From: Arenicola marina
Taxonomy: Eukaryota; Annelida; Polychaeta; Arenicolidae
Reading direction: 5' to 3'
DNA length: 64,000 nucleotides
Assembly (NCBI GenBank): GCA_964019135.1
Contig: OZ025255.1
Span: forward strand, 6,882,001-6,946,000
A model generated the notes under the pieces. That model had not been told where the DNA came from, searched no databases, and worked only from the letters and a program-made list of their open reading frames with translations. Every line of letters begins with the position of its first letter. The first letter of the stretch is position 1. The position numbers and the translations under genes were made by a program. Below are positions 48,209 through 59,907 of the stretch, piece after piece.

Positions 48209-48443
48209 CACATGCACTGGGCTCGCGTTAGCATTCGCCAATAGCCATTTGGCGAGAAAATTCGGGATTTGGCGATAAGAACTTTCTGGACACTCGCCAA
48301 AATGGCGAATATAAAATTTCAACTACAAACACATAACCAATTTATAACCAATATATTTGGCTAATTGTGGCTAATGTTTTTCCACGGAATTAGCCAAATT
48401 GGCTAATGAAAAAAATATCCTAGCGCTGGCCCAGATGCATGTG
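48209..48443. mobile_element. 235-bp MITE-like inverted-repeat element
   Basis: The left end is CACATGCACTGGGCTCG then CGTTAG. The reverse complement of the right end is CACATGCATCTGGGCCAG then CGCTAG. The interior has many short TTGGCGA and TTGGCTAA words. It has no coding capacity. End positions are judged from the extent of the inverted match. Confidence 0.6.
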
Positions 48444-49050
48444 AACTAACAAAGTTTCTTATCATTTATCACATCATTTCGTATTTAGTCATTCTTCGCC
48501 AGCGCCTTTTGCCAGGTGGCATTTCGCTTATTACGTGTCAATGGTATGAAGTGCTACCAAGCAAATGGTGTTGTTTGGACGACATGCACGTATGCACAGT
48601 TTCTCTACTGGGTAGGCAAGATTGCGGACGCAACAGAGCCGTCTGCTGGTTTGAGAGATCAATAAAGGTTATCATCAGAATAATAAAGACTTGAACCAAA
48701 ATAATAAAGTAAGTTGATAGATACATAGATCTACTACCAGAAACTATTCCCATACTCCAAAAAGTTCTTGCCATCAACACCATTTCTCGCCACGCATGTT
48801 CGTGCATTGCCATTCAGGATTTGATGGTTAGGATATGTGCTGTTACTGTGTGAAACCAACAATATCACATGGGGTTAGCCCAAGCCTTGGGAGACCCACG
48901 CTGTTTCGCCGTTAGGTCTCGGTTCCAGCCTGGGTTTTGCACGGGGACTTTTAAACAGAATAGACGCATTTGGAAATTCTGAATTATCTGGCACACTGGG
49001 GCTAAATATCACATTTTTGTATAGATTAATCTTTTAGCTATCAAATTCTT
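48444..49050. other. Spacer without a supported gene
   Basis: No coding sequence. The stretch 48875-48950 (GCCTTGGGAGACCCACG, GGTTCCAGCCTGGG) looks like repeat-derived sequence, but I cannot assign it. Confidence 0.35.
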
Positions 49051-52000
49051 CCAAACATTCAAAAAGATTGATCATCTGTATCTGTGTCTGCAAGAGGATT
49101 TACGAAGTACCAACATCCAAACCGGGTGCCATACTTGTTTTTGGCATGTGCTGGTTCCTGTGAATGCAGCCTGCACCAAACTTTGAATTCTCTGTGAGAG
49201 AAGGCGCTGCTATTGTCCTTAAAGGAATAGACTAGTCCGAGGATTTGTGCGTTGGATTGTCCTTTTCTTTTTAGCATATGCAAGACAAGTAAAATATCTA
49301 TTAAAATGATCAAAATTGAATATCAAAAAAAAATTAAGTAAAAAGTTACGAAGGTTTTGTTGTGCAAAAAAAAATTTGGCGCGAAAGTTGGTTTTCCAAG
49401 GATCGAGTGAGAAATCGACCTTGACCTTGGATCCCGCGTCATTGGTGCTTAGAATGTTTTGAGCGCCCAGGTCAGCCATTCGTTCAACACTCAAAACAAA
49501 CAAGCACATCTGGCCTTAAAATGCCGACGTGTTGTGCTCCTGGTTGTGTCCGAGTAAAGGAATCAGGCCCAGATTGTTCTTTCTTCTGCTTACCATGGGA
49601 TAATGCGCCAAGGATTCGTTTGTGGCTGGCAAAATTGAATCTTGTTCACCCCACCTGCCCACTAACACGGGCTTTGTCACTTCCATTTTGAAGAACGTTT
49701 TCTCGTCATGGAGCCGCATCGCCCCAGAGTTATACCTGAGACCTGTTCACAAACTCACTGCGGATATATTTCAACACAAGTCAGTGAAGGAAACAAGAAA
49801 AAAGCTCCTTGTATCGGAAGAGAACGAGAGATCACGAAGAGGGGAAGGTTAGCCAGTAGGCCCACAGCGGTTTGATACGGTCCGTTCACAGGTTGACAAA
49901 CCACCAAGGCCAGGGTCAAGCACCTAAGCCAAGGCTAATGCTAAATTGGGCCCTTTTGACAGTTTGATAAGCTTAGCAGGCCCCCTGTCTCAACTTATAA
50001 TAATATAAGTGTGGTAGTGTCAGCCCAAGTCTATGATATATCAAGTAAGCTAAGTTACTAACTTATCATGCTTATATGTTTATATATTAGATTTAATAAA
50101 TTCAATATAAGCTTATTTCAATCCTCATCGACCGGACATATTTTTTAAATTGGAAATGAGGGAAATAATTCTTTTCAATGGAGATTGGGGCATTAACCGA
50201 CCGCTGTCATCAATTATGTTCAGTAATCGTGAACTGGAAATTTTAATATTAAATAACTGAATATCCAGAAATAGCTAATTCTCTGTTTAATTCATCATGA
50301 CCTCCCCCCCCATAGATCTACCGGTACTGAGAACTGTTACCTGGCTAAAAAAACACATCCGTGGAATCCTTCATAGCCATAATTTAAAAAAAAACTGTTT
50401 TTAGTTTTTATTTCAGCAAATTACAATATGTGAATAAGTATTGAAAAATATGTCTTTTTCTACATTTCAGCTCCTTCAGGAGCTTGAAGAAATACCAAGC
50501 ATTAATGAAACTTCTGTTGTTGAGTCACACAATGAACTCAATGACCTTCCTGTGAAAATCAGTAGACTTTTTTTTTTCTTTACAGTCATTTTTACATCAG
50601 AGCAAATAGATAATTTGCCATGATTAACAAGGCATGTTAAATGCACCTTTTGGGCTAGTTTAGGGTTGATATGTCATGATGAATAGTGTGACGACATTTT
50701 TAGCATCTTAGAAGGTTCATAGATTGGAGTATGATGATTGTATTAAAAAATGGCTGCATGAGCAGAATTACACAAGAGATACTGTATAGTATTTAATTAC
50801 ATATCCTTGACCTGTTGACACATATTGTGGGGGGAAATACAAAACCCTGGATGGGTTATTCTCTATAACGTGGGATATACTGACCCTATTGTCTAGCTAA
50901 GGTTAATAATGATAGTTTGATAAACCTTTTTTGATTGCACATGGATTGCCAGATGCAGTTACCTTGTTTGGCAGAATGACCCCTGACCTGAGGGGGGTAA
51001 ATATAACTATATATAGGTTACATAAGATGCCAGGTCCAGATTCATTTTATTATGGTTTAACTGTATCGCATATATACATACACAAGCCATTGATTTGTTT
51101 AATAAGGATATTGTAACCAGTGTAATTATTCATCGACTGGTTGGTGAGACTGGCCCAGATCACTGAAACAATGTGCAAGGTTTATTCAATGTTGATCATA
51201 TACAATGTAGTGTTCTTTTGGCTAATTGAATTAAAAGCCATTAATTTTACTGTGCCAATTCTAATTGTTGGATGGCAGTTATTGTGACTTGGATAGAGCT
51301 TGCTTGATCTTGATATCCTTCACATAATCAATTGGACTCAGCAGTGACTTGCTTGATAAATACACCAAATGTATCCTTATGCTTATCAGAATTCGAATAA
51401 ACTGTGCAAGGTGCTTCTGATATAATGCCCATGAAAATGTAGCCATCAGTTTGATTTGTTGTGATTTTTATAAAACAAATAACTGCTTCCTTTGGATACC
51501 ATCACAGTATGGGTGAATAAAAGATTTACTTCAAGCGTAATATAAGTTTCATGTTTTTTTTTTCATATTTCTTTTGCAAAATTTTATGAAATACTTTCAT
51601 TTGGAAAAATCAGTGCCTTGACCAAAAAAAAGTCTACTCACTACAAAAATAAGTTTTGGACGAAGTGATTACAAAATTGAAATATTCCATAATATTAAAT
51701 ATTCTATAAAGTGTTTTAAATTTTAATTTACATTATTAATTAATTATTATTGCATCCTTAATCAATTTTACACACAAAACTGTTACATTGGACACAATTT
51801 CCACCTTACGGTCATTTTCAAGCAGTGTCAGATTTACCATTGCACTCACAACAAATATTACAATTCTGTTAAATGGTAATCACTATTCCTTAAATTCAGT
51901 ATACTTTATACTTCAGTATACTCCGACAGGCCTGCAGTTTTAGGTATAAGTCCCACATGTCTTCTACATGTACTGCTGTCGTGTATCGAAAAGAGGCCGA

Positions 52001-52626
52001 GTGTCCATACATCTCTGTCAAGGCATCTCTCGCTTGAGACAATGTATTTGCTCGCCATTGAGTGGAAAGTCATTTTGTTGCATACGGGAGTGATTTCCTG
52101 AACCAGCAGTTGGTTTTGCCTTTTAATTTATTATTCTTTCACGTTTGACCCGCGTTCACCGCGGCTACGTTGCGTTCATGATAAGGCTGAGACAGGGCAG
52201 GCTGTGTGGCCGCCTGGAACCTATGACGCGTTTTTTACGCAGCGCGCTGATTGGCTTGTGCTCTGCTCGGCATGCCGAACTCACAGTCGAGCGGGAAGCG
52301 GTAAATGTGAAGGTTTCAGTGCCAAATACTAATACTTATTGCTGGAGCCGGTAGCAACATACATTTTAGACTGATAGTTTGCATGTTGATCTATATGTAA
52401 CATGCTACGCCTTGCTGGCCCAAAAACCGGACTAAACTATTCCTTTAACTGCAAAGTGCCCATCTGACAGCGCCATCTAGCGAAGAGTCATAGGCTGGGA
52501 ACCAAGTTGCATTCACCGGGTACCAGCATGCGCCAAAACAAATGTTGCGCCCGGTTCGGATATTAGTCATCCGTAAAAACGTCTTGCAAACACACATACA
52601 GGTTATCAATCTTTTTGAATGTTTGG
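49051..52626 (+). mobile_element. P-element-like THAP transposon relic (3.6 kb)
   Basis: The segments 49051-49239 and 52427-52626 are diverged inverted copies of each other. Shared words from the outer end inward are CCAAACATTCAAAAAGATTG, AACCGGG, GGCATGCTGG-like, GTGAATGCA and AAAGGAATAG...TAGTCCG. Between them lies a THAP-domain coding remnant starting at 49521. DNA transposons of the P superfamily encode an N-terminal THAP zinc finger, which fits. The rest is AT-rich and no intact transposase frame is visible, so the copy is probably dead. Target-site duplication was not identified; the true ends may lie slightly inside or outside these positions. Confidence 0.6.
49521..49750 (+). pseudogene. 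THAP-type zinc finger remnant, frameshifted
   Basis: The frame starts MPTCCAPGCVRVKESG, then CSFFCLPWD and RLWLAKLNLVHPT, matching the first half of a THAP domain (C2, conserved Trp, conserved Pro). At about 49670 the frame breaks: the second half continues in another frame as LCHFHFEERF and RVIP, matching the CxxHF and AVP parts. The break means it cannot encode a complete THAP as read. A sequencing error is an alternative explanation. Confidence 0.65.
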
Positions 52627-52704
52627 CACATAACAGGATTAGGATGAAACGGTCTATAGACAGAATGGCTGTATGGTCTCTCCACCCCTTAGTATAGGTA
52701 GGGA

Positions 52705-53047
52705 TTACCAGACCTGTCTCCAACGCATCACGGGGTGCCGTTAGAGCCAGGCAGCATTTGCTGTCTTTGCGATGTTGCAGCGCATATTTTCGCGTATAGG
52801 GCGCACAGTTTTGAACTAGCCGACAAAATATGGATCTTTCCAGAATTCTTATGCAATTTACTGACCTGGCGGAAGGAAAATACTTTCATTTATGGTCCTA
52901 CCCTTCACTTGCAATGTCAGGGCTTTTTCTGGGCACATTTATTCAATCAGCGCCAGCCGCGCCATTATGCACTGCAACATCGCAAAGACAGCAAATGCTG
53001 CCTGGCTCTAACGGCACCCCGTGATGCGTTGGAGACAGGCCTGGTAA
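52705..53047. repeat. Foldback element with 81-bp arms
   Basis: The arms at 52705-52785 and 52967-53047 are near-perfect inverted copies (for example GGGGTGCCGTTAGAGCCAGG on the left). They surround about 180 bp of unrelated sequence. Few mismatches are seen, so it is recent. It begins about 80 bp right of the P-element-like relic. No coding sequence or target duplication was recognised. Confidence 0.85.
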
Positions 53048-53900
53048 AGGTGAGGGGAGTGAGGGCTGAGAGCTTGGAATTGGAATCCTCAGATACAAAA
53101 AAGGCATGATTTGTAAACATCTATAAAATATTGCTTTGAAAAATCATCGGACCATCTTTTTTGGGTTGAGTTATTTTTAAAGAATGCCAATTAGTGCATT
53201 TTGACACCTCACCCCAGTGTGAGCCTCCCCAGACCCCTGCCTCCGCCTCCCACTGCACAGTATGCATATGGCCCGCCAATCAACCTGGCTGCTAGCTTCA
53301 CACACCCCTCCTCCCTCCACCCCTCCCCGCACCCCCATAGACCACTAACCTAAACAGCCGTTCTGTCCATTCACCGACGAAACCATTAGGATTATGGCTA
53401 TGCCTATAAAAAGCATAGCATAGAGAAATATTGTTCGTGTCTTAAAAAAGGATAACCTCGCAGTACACACATAAGTTTGGTATCATTAAAATTGCACAGG
53501 GTTGCTTTGTCACGTCAGTGATTTTTAGAGCGATCGCGGCAAATTCGAGAAAAAAATGGGCCGAAACGTGAGTCTACGGCATTTTAGCCATTTATGACTT
53601 TGACTTTACTTGCAAGTGGCCCTTGCAAGTTGCAGTTGCAATGCTAACTACCTGTTGAGACTGCTGGGGACTGTCTTGCACGTGGCATTGGTTCGTTTTA
53701 TTGAACCTGAATGGTAATACACGTCTTGAAAAGCCTTTGCAGCATCACCGACTAGGTCACTGCAGTCTCGCGAAACAATGCAACACGATCAACACTACGG
53801 CGCCTGCTTATCGCCCAAACCGTAAAGTACAGACAGCGCATGCGTCGGATCTTAACGTAGTACTCAACCAAACCTCACCGCTCTTCCACAGCCACACTCT
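53048..53900. other. Spacer without recognised features
   Basis: Contains a C-rich tract at 53215-53340. No gene or RNA is supported. Confidence 0.5.
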
Positions 53901-54027
53901 CTGCCTTCGACTCACTCCGCTAGGGGTTTGCGTAGCGCCACCGTGCGGGGAGCTTGCCACAGCCCCACCTCCAAGCTCCCCGCACCGTGGCGCTACGCAA
54001 ACCCCTAGTGGAGTGAGTCGAAGGCAG
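53901..54027. repeat. Long hairpin: 55-bp arms, 17-nt loop
   Basis: The left arm 53901-53955 pairs with 53973-54027 with only two mismatches. The arms include TAGGGGTTTGCGTAGCGCCA. The stem is GC-rich and would form a very stable snap-back in DNA or RNA. It could be a foldback mobile fragment or a small-RNA precursor; nothing in the sequence decides. Confidence 0.9.
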
Positions 54028-54470
54028 AGTGCCCCACCTTCGCTCGCTAAGCAGATGATATTTTCATCTTTCTTCGTCTTCAACAGATACCCCGAACAGA
54101 AGGCACAATTTCCATATAAAGTACACAATTTGGTGAACCTATATACAAAAACGACGACACAATAATCGTGTGAAATCCATATGTATAACACTGCTCCTCT
54201 TCTCGGTCGATCTACCGACGATAAGTGATAAATGACAAGTCATGAGACTGTTCTATACTTTGACCTTGGAATTTTGAACGCGTTCAATATTGAACGCGCG
54301 TAACCTGTTGACCAACGAAGACCTTCCTTACATCGCGGTCGTTCGTTGTTGGTTTGTACATTTGAAAGGACATTTTTGGAGCAAAGTTTGATTTTGGATC
54401 ATGGCGACCAGTGTGGACTTCATGCGTCGAATGAAGGTCAAGTTCGACTCTTTGTGTTCGCGGCGTGCTA

Positions 54471-54615
54471 CAGGAGCGGATCTAGGGTTACGCCACCCCC
54501 CCCCCCCCCCCTTGGGAACCTGAACATACATTGCTATAGGCACCCCCCTCCCCCGGTCGCAAGTTTTCAGAGAGCACCCCCCCCCCCCCCTGGCAAATTC
54601 CTAGATCCGGCCCTG
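54471..54615. mobile_element. 145-bp MITE (GGATC family) with 5-bp target duplication
   Basis: The ends CAGGAGCGGATCTAGGG and CCTAGATCCGGCCCTG are inverted. TGCTA flanks both sides, a likely 5-bp target duplication. The interior has long C runs. Confidence 0.75.
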
Positions 54616-55476
54616 TGCTATATTGTGAACAACTAAGCGACAGAACCGTAACAGTTGTGATTTCCAGGTCAGTGGAGCGATATCACAGGTATAATATCTA
54701 CTCTGTGGCGATATTTTGACTAAGTGTTATTTCAAGCCTTCATTTAAACTCCCTTTTATACTAAACAGTAAGACTGAAGTAATGTTCTGGCATGGGTTAC
54801 AACAAGCCTCGCTAGACCCACGGAACAGCCCGGGCGTATCCAGGGGGCTGGGTGAGGGTCATGATGGGGTTGCTTTTTATGATGCTATATTCATATATCC
54901 AGATATAATGTATAAACATACATAAACATGGGCCTCATTGCCAGCTCTAGGACGTAGTACAAGGGGTTCCCTTGGTGCACTCGGGATATATTGTATGTGA
55001 CCTCCCCATACTGATCCTGACCTCACTTTCAAAACGCTATCTGCCACTCGTCAGTTGATATAGGGCAATATCGTGAGTCACACCAGTGGATGTGTGTGCG
55101 GGGGGGGGGGGGGGGGGTCTACACTGATCCATATATAGATAGTTGTTCTGATGCCTAAATACGTTAAATGCTGTTGGCACCTGTCCATCTATGCAAGACG
55201 ATGGAAATTAACGATTTGAACCCGATTCGATTTGTTGGAAGGCAACACGCTAGCCGCTACACGCTACAATAGGTTCTATGAATATTATAATGGCAGGATT
55301 TTGGTAGACTACTATCAGTTGCAAACTTTATTTCAAAACATTGCTTCCCAACAGGTCGGGACGCATCGAACTAGACCTGAATAGGGCGAAAGGACAACTC
55401 GTATCTGATATTGACTGCTAACACTTATTGGATGATGTGGCCAGCTTCCTCCACAAGATGCGTGGTCAACAACACG

Positions 55477-55627
55477 CAGGGGCGGATCCAGAGGGGGGCC
55501 GACCCGGCCCCGGCCCCTTCTTTTAGGGCAAAATGTATACCATTTAACATATGTAAATAAAAAAGCTAAGGTATTACTCGACCCCCCCCCCACCCCCACC
55601 TTTCCAGCATACCCGGATCTGACCCTG
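55477..55627. mobile_element. 151-bp MITE (GGATC family)
   Basis: The left end is CAGGGGCGGATCCAGAGG and the right end CCCGGATCTGACCCTG. It has the same layout as the copies at 54471 and 55919, with internal G and C runs. Confidence 0.65.
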
Positions 55628-55918
55628 ACAGGGGGACAGTGCGCCGTGTAAGATATATCGAAATACCAATTTGTAATGAAGTCATCAAGTCAGCGTTCCG
55701 TTGTAAGACTTTGTCAGACAAACATCGGTTATATCGTTGGTATATGACAAACATATTTATATGATGCCTACCACATCGATATAACGCGCTTTTACTGAAG
55801 TATACTAGATATAATAAATTCCAAATCCGCACACACCTGGGACCGTAAGTTCCAAAGGGTCGGGGTCTTCAAATACATTAGCATGCAAATGAATGCAATA
55901 TTCGGCCATGGCCGTTTG

Positions 55919-56063
55919 CAGTGGCGGATCCAGGATTTTACAAGTCTGAAAAAGGGGGTGCACGCGTCATTTTTGCGTCTAAATGCCGCCGAAATTGGCC
56001 TTTTCACGCCGTGAAAGAGGGGGCACGTGTCCCCCCCCCCCCCCCCACCTGGATCCGCCACTG
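55919..56063. mobile_element. 145-bp MITE (GGATC family)
   Basis: The left end is CAGTGGCGGATCCAGG and the right end CCTGGATCCGCCACTG, a perfect 16-bp inverted repeat. A C run of about 16 precedes the right end. Confidence 0.8.
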
Positions 56064-56419
56064 GAGCATGCACTGGCCCTTCATCTTGTAAAATTATTTT
56101 AATATATATTCTTTGTCTTCTCAGCCTCAACGGCTTATCAGTCACCATTGGTGGCAACTGGCACTGCTGGTTTGAATACGACGATAACTATCGGCGAAAG
56201 CGCTTGCTCTGTTGGAATCTGACGCCATTTTGTAGATACAGCCGAAATGTCGCGATGTAAGGAAGGTCTAGATTGGCCAACAGGTTACGCGCATAAACTG
56301 GGTTACGCGCGTAACCCAGTCACTTACGCGTAACCCGGTCACTTACGCGCGTAATCCAGTCACTTACGCGCGTAATTAAGCTGGCTATCACGCGTTCAAT
56401 ATCGAACGCGTTCAAAATT

Positions 56420-57406
56420 ACAATGTGACCCAAATGGCCCCTCATAGAGTTCCGCATCACGGTCGACCGCTGCGAACAAATTTGGTCACTCTGAACTCGC
56501 TATGGAACGACATTGGTCACATCGAACTATTTTCATTTGTTGCAGGGATATCCACTAAATAAATATCCTTACTTTAAAAATAGCAGGACAATTTAATAGT
56601 GAAAATTTTGATAAATAAAAGATAACTATAAAGCATCAATATTTACGTGTGATCCCCACTTATTTGAGAAGAATCGTCGTCCAGAGTTTAATATCATCAT
56701 GCGGGGATGCTCTTGGTCGCAGTGAACCATACCCGATTTCCGCTTCAAAATTGTACGCGTCCTTGACCAATCAGCCAAGTTCAAATCCTTATTTGTCGTT
56801 CCGCAAGGTATGCGACCGCGGTCGACGACCATTCGGAACGCACTCTAGACTCACGCAGCGGCGGGCTGCGGAAGAGACTACACAAGAGATCGACACAGGT
56901 ACGTGTCCTACTTTCTCTGCATTTTTATTGGCCCCTTTTAACCAAAAAACTAGGCCATTACTCGAAACCGGCCTCGCCTTTTCCAGCATATCTCGATAGC
57001 CCCCTCCCCGGGTGCTGGCCGGAGTATGCCATTTTCTTTCTTTGAACATTTTTTCAGTCCGGACATGAGCAAGGGGTGGGATAGGGGTAGATATTAAAAT
57101 AATATATTTGTATACTCTTATGTACCCATAGAGGATGAAAACATCACCAGTTTGGGGGAGAATGTGGCAAGCTCAGAAACTCGCAGGTAGGTTGATTGTA
57201 AGTAAATTTAGTACGCTTTAACCACTTTTGGTCATATATCGCGTCAATGGGAGAAGCAATTAAGGGAGAGCGGAGCCCGGGGGTAACCCCCTACTTTTTT
57301 ACGAAGAACATAGGATTTTTATCATGCGACCACACAGACATGGCAACAGCGGAGCGCGAACCACCGATGCACATGCCGTTAGGCTATCAGGTGGCCAGCT
57401 AGGGCA
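56420..57406. other. Spacer with weak exon-like segments only
   Basis: A plus-strand frame from 56649 ends at a donor-like ACAG|GTACGT at 56898. It could join in frame to 57132-57186, which has an acceptor-like CATAG and a donor GTAGGT. The product is not recognisable and there is no upstream support, so no gene is called. Confidence 0.3.
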
Positions 57407-58010
57407 CTTAAGGTCGAGAGCGGGTGGCGCCTGGCGGATTTTTTCAGAACTAAATTCAATTTTTTTTCTCGATTTTTAAGGATTAAATGGCAACCAATAT
57501 CAATCTATGTCACATAAAATAATATTTCCTCCACCAAATTTGCATGTATTTGATGTATTACAAGCAAATACCAAGATATTTAGTGATTGCACATATGTGC
57601 CGAAAGGCACAATTGTGACAATTCGTCATTTTTGGCCTATTTTATAGCCTATATTGGTTACAAAAGAGCTCATAGAACAAAAGTTAGTTCAGTAACATAT
57701 CGTTTTTTTGTTATTTTTGTATTCACCATGACGCTAGGTTTCAGCAGGCAGTTTTTTGTGGAAGTCTGTCGACCACTTTTTATAGGGGATTTTAAAACAT
57801 GGAGAAAAAAACACATTTATAGGATTTTCCCATTGACCGCCATGTTAAAGCCAATTTGACCAAAATGCCCAAAACTTTTTTTTTAGTGAAGTGACATATA
57901 TTTTGTATTACATTTTCAGGTAAATCCATACATGATACTTATCTAGAGAAAAAATCAAAAAAATCTGTCAACGAATTTTTTTAGACCCCCCACCCGCTCT
58001 CGACCTTAAG
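57407..58010. mobile_element. 604-bp inverted-repeat element with 21-bp ends
   Basis: CTTAAGGTCGAGAGCGGGTG (plus G) at 57407-57427 is repeated exactly, inverted, at 57990-58010. The interior is AT-rich and non-coding. The end sequence continues at 58011 into a tRNA-like segment on the minus strand, so the inverted ends may be pieces of a SINE and not true transposon termini. Confidence 0.6.
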
Positions 58011-58250
58011 GCGAGCGCTCTAACCCACTAAGCTACCGAGGCGGCCACCTAAACACTCCCAGGAGTCCAGTTGCCGTGACCAATAAATGTGAGGAGACAT
58101 AAACTCGTGCCCCCTGGGTCCTCCACGGTCGTGCTCATTTGGGGTCTCATCCGACTGTGGTTGTCAGACTGACACTCGCACGATAATCTGAAGCATGGGG
58201 AATGCTCACGTGAAACGAATATGAGACACCAACAGGCAACAACCATGTGT
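57990..58250 (-). mobile_element. tRNA-derived SINE (minus strand)
   Basis: Read on the minus strand the head is GGTAGCTTAGTGGGTTAGAG then CGCTCGCC, which matches the A-box region of tRNA-derived elements and resembles the copy at 23818. The B-box part is not clear because the sequence passes into the inverted-repeat element at 58010. The far end is approximate. Confidence 0.45.
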
Positions 58251-59907
58251 AGGGTTTGGATATAGGTTTATTTACTTCTTCCTGGTTAAATATGTTTGTC
58301 AAGATTTATCTTATAAACTTTGCAATGCAGCCGCGGCGGTCGGTTATTTGTCTATTCTGTTATAACCTAACTCGATCTGACTGATAGGCCTATAATATTT
58401 GGTGGTAATACTGAGGAAGTATTCTGGTGGGTTTCGTGGCTACTTAATTGGTGAAGTCAGGTTAATGGCGGGCGTTGTTATTCAAATACTCGTAACGGCT
58501 ATAGGCTTATACTGCGTTTAAATCCCCCACCGTATGGGTGGCTCGCACATACTCTGGGCCTCTGGCTCCAGTTGGGTTTACTTTAAAACTTTAGATTTAG
58601 GCTACGCGCGGGCAGGTTACAATTATATTAGCCTCCTAGCGATGGAACAGGTATACAATGATTTCTCACGATCGGCTAACCGAAACCGTGTTTTATGCTG
58701 AGACCGAATATACTTAACTTTGCTCTGGGTCCGTGTGTCAGCTCTGAGTCGTGTCCATAGTGGTGGTCCAAGGTTAGACTTTTACATCATAACTGGTATG
58801 GCGGCGACGTTTCTGACCATGTCCGCGAAAACAAAAACGCGACATCCCAATCGACGCGACCACACCCGGAGGTCCTATCCCTATCCTGCCTTCTACCTCT
58901 CCTTGCTGCCTCCATGGGCGTGTCCAAGGGGGCACAGGGGAGCACAGGGGGCACGTGCCCCCCCCCCCCCTCCCTTTTAGACCCTAATATATATCTGTGC
59001 CCCCTGGCCAGGGGTGGGGAGGGGACACAGGGGGTACGTGACCCTCATTCCTTTTCAGACCTTAAGAGTCCGTTTCCCTGTTGGTTTTTATTGGCTTAGT
59101 CAACCGATTGAAACCGCAACTGGCCTGATTTGACGGTTAGACCTACGTATACGTATGCACCTTAATTATTAAACTAAGTATACTGTTTAATTTATCATCT
59201 ATATGTATGTGTTAATGTTATTGTTCAAGCCGTCGATTGCTGTTATCTTTATACTGTTTAAATTTGATAGGCCTATGCCTGTCTCTACTTGTTTGATTTT
59301 GTAACAGCTGCTTACGCATTCTATCCGACGGTCAGATTATATTGCTCTTGACCGTACGTGGCACCAATTGTCACCTTGCTTTCTTGCTGTCTAATGGTTA
59401 TTATAGTATGCGTCATCGTTAGAGCACATGCGTCTTTTATTCTTATAATGATCTTTTTAGGTCAAGTCTGCCTTTATCTTAGTGTACCGTCTCTGTCTCT
59501 TATTATTAAGCTATCAATTCAAGTATATTATTTGTTATGCAGCTCCATACGGGATGTTTTATTACCCTACAATACCTCCGCCAATCAGTTCCTCCATCCA
59601 GAACAGATTTATACCCGAGGATATTGTGTGTTAGAAAGGCTACTGGCGCTAGCTACGCAAGAGAAGAGGTGGGTACCGGCGCGACAGCTCTAGGCCGGTT
59701 CCCAGCCTACGTTTTCCGATCCCGCATTCGCTAGAGGGCGACACAGGCCTGCCCTACACAGGTAAACAGCGGCATTTCACCTGAGTGGCTCGTTACAGGT
59801 GTGATACGAACTGCGCTGTCGACTTCAACAACTGGGTCAAGCGGCGTGTTTCAAAAGTTCTTTGGCGATTCCTTTTGATCAAGAAACGATTTATTTACCA
59901 AATCAAA
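58251..59907. other. Region upstream of ATP1B-like gene
   Basis: No further gene is supported. A fragment similar to the GGATC MITEs (CGTGTCCAAGGGGGCAC with a C run) lies at 58918-58975. The 5' UTR and promoter of the beta-subunit gene should lie near the right end, but no TATA box was convincing. Confidence 0.4.

Larger units (their letters stand above)
54270..56419. mobile_element. 2.15-kb inverted-repeat element carrying nested MITEs
   Basis: The left end 54270-54337 (AATTTTGAACGCGTTCAATA ... CCTTCCTTACATCGCG) matches the reverse complement of 56251-56419. The right end carries an extra insertion of about four repeats of a 21-bp motif (ACGCGCGTAACCCAGTCACT) at about 56300-56380. Several smaller insertions lie inside. 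A short frame starting ATGGCGACCAGTGTGGAC at 54401 is interrupted by one of them. It is probably an old DNA transposon; no transposase was recognised. Confidence 0.6.

Noticed and set aside
52735..53109. 124-codon frame at 52735
   Set aside because: It is formed by the foldback arms; both arms supply mirrored frames.
59358..59693. 111-codon hydrophobic plus-strand frame upstream of the ATP1B-like gene
   Set aside because: AT-rich sequence gives Leu/Ile/Val-rich frames by chance; no homology or splice structure.
59785..59907. An upstream in-frame start that would lengthen the ATP1B-like protein by 41 residues
   Set aside because: The extra residues are basic and unlike the short cytoplasmic tails of the family; the ATG at 59908 has a better context.
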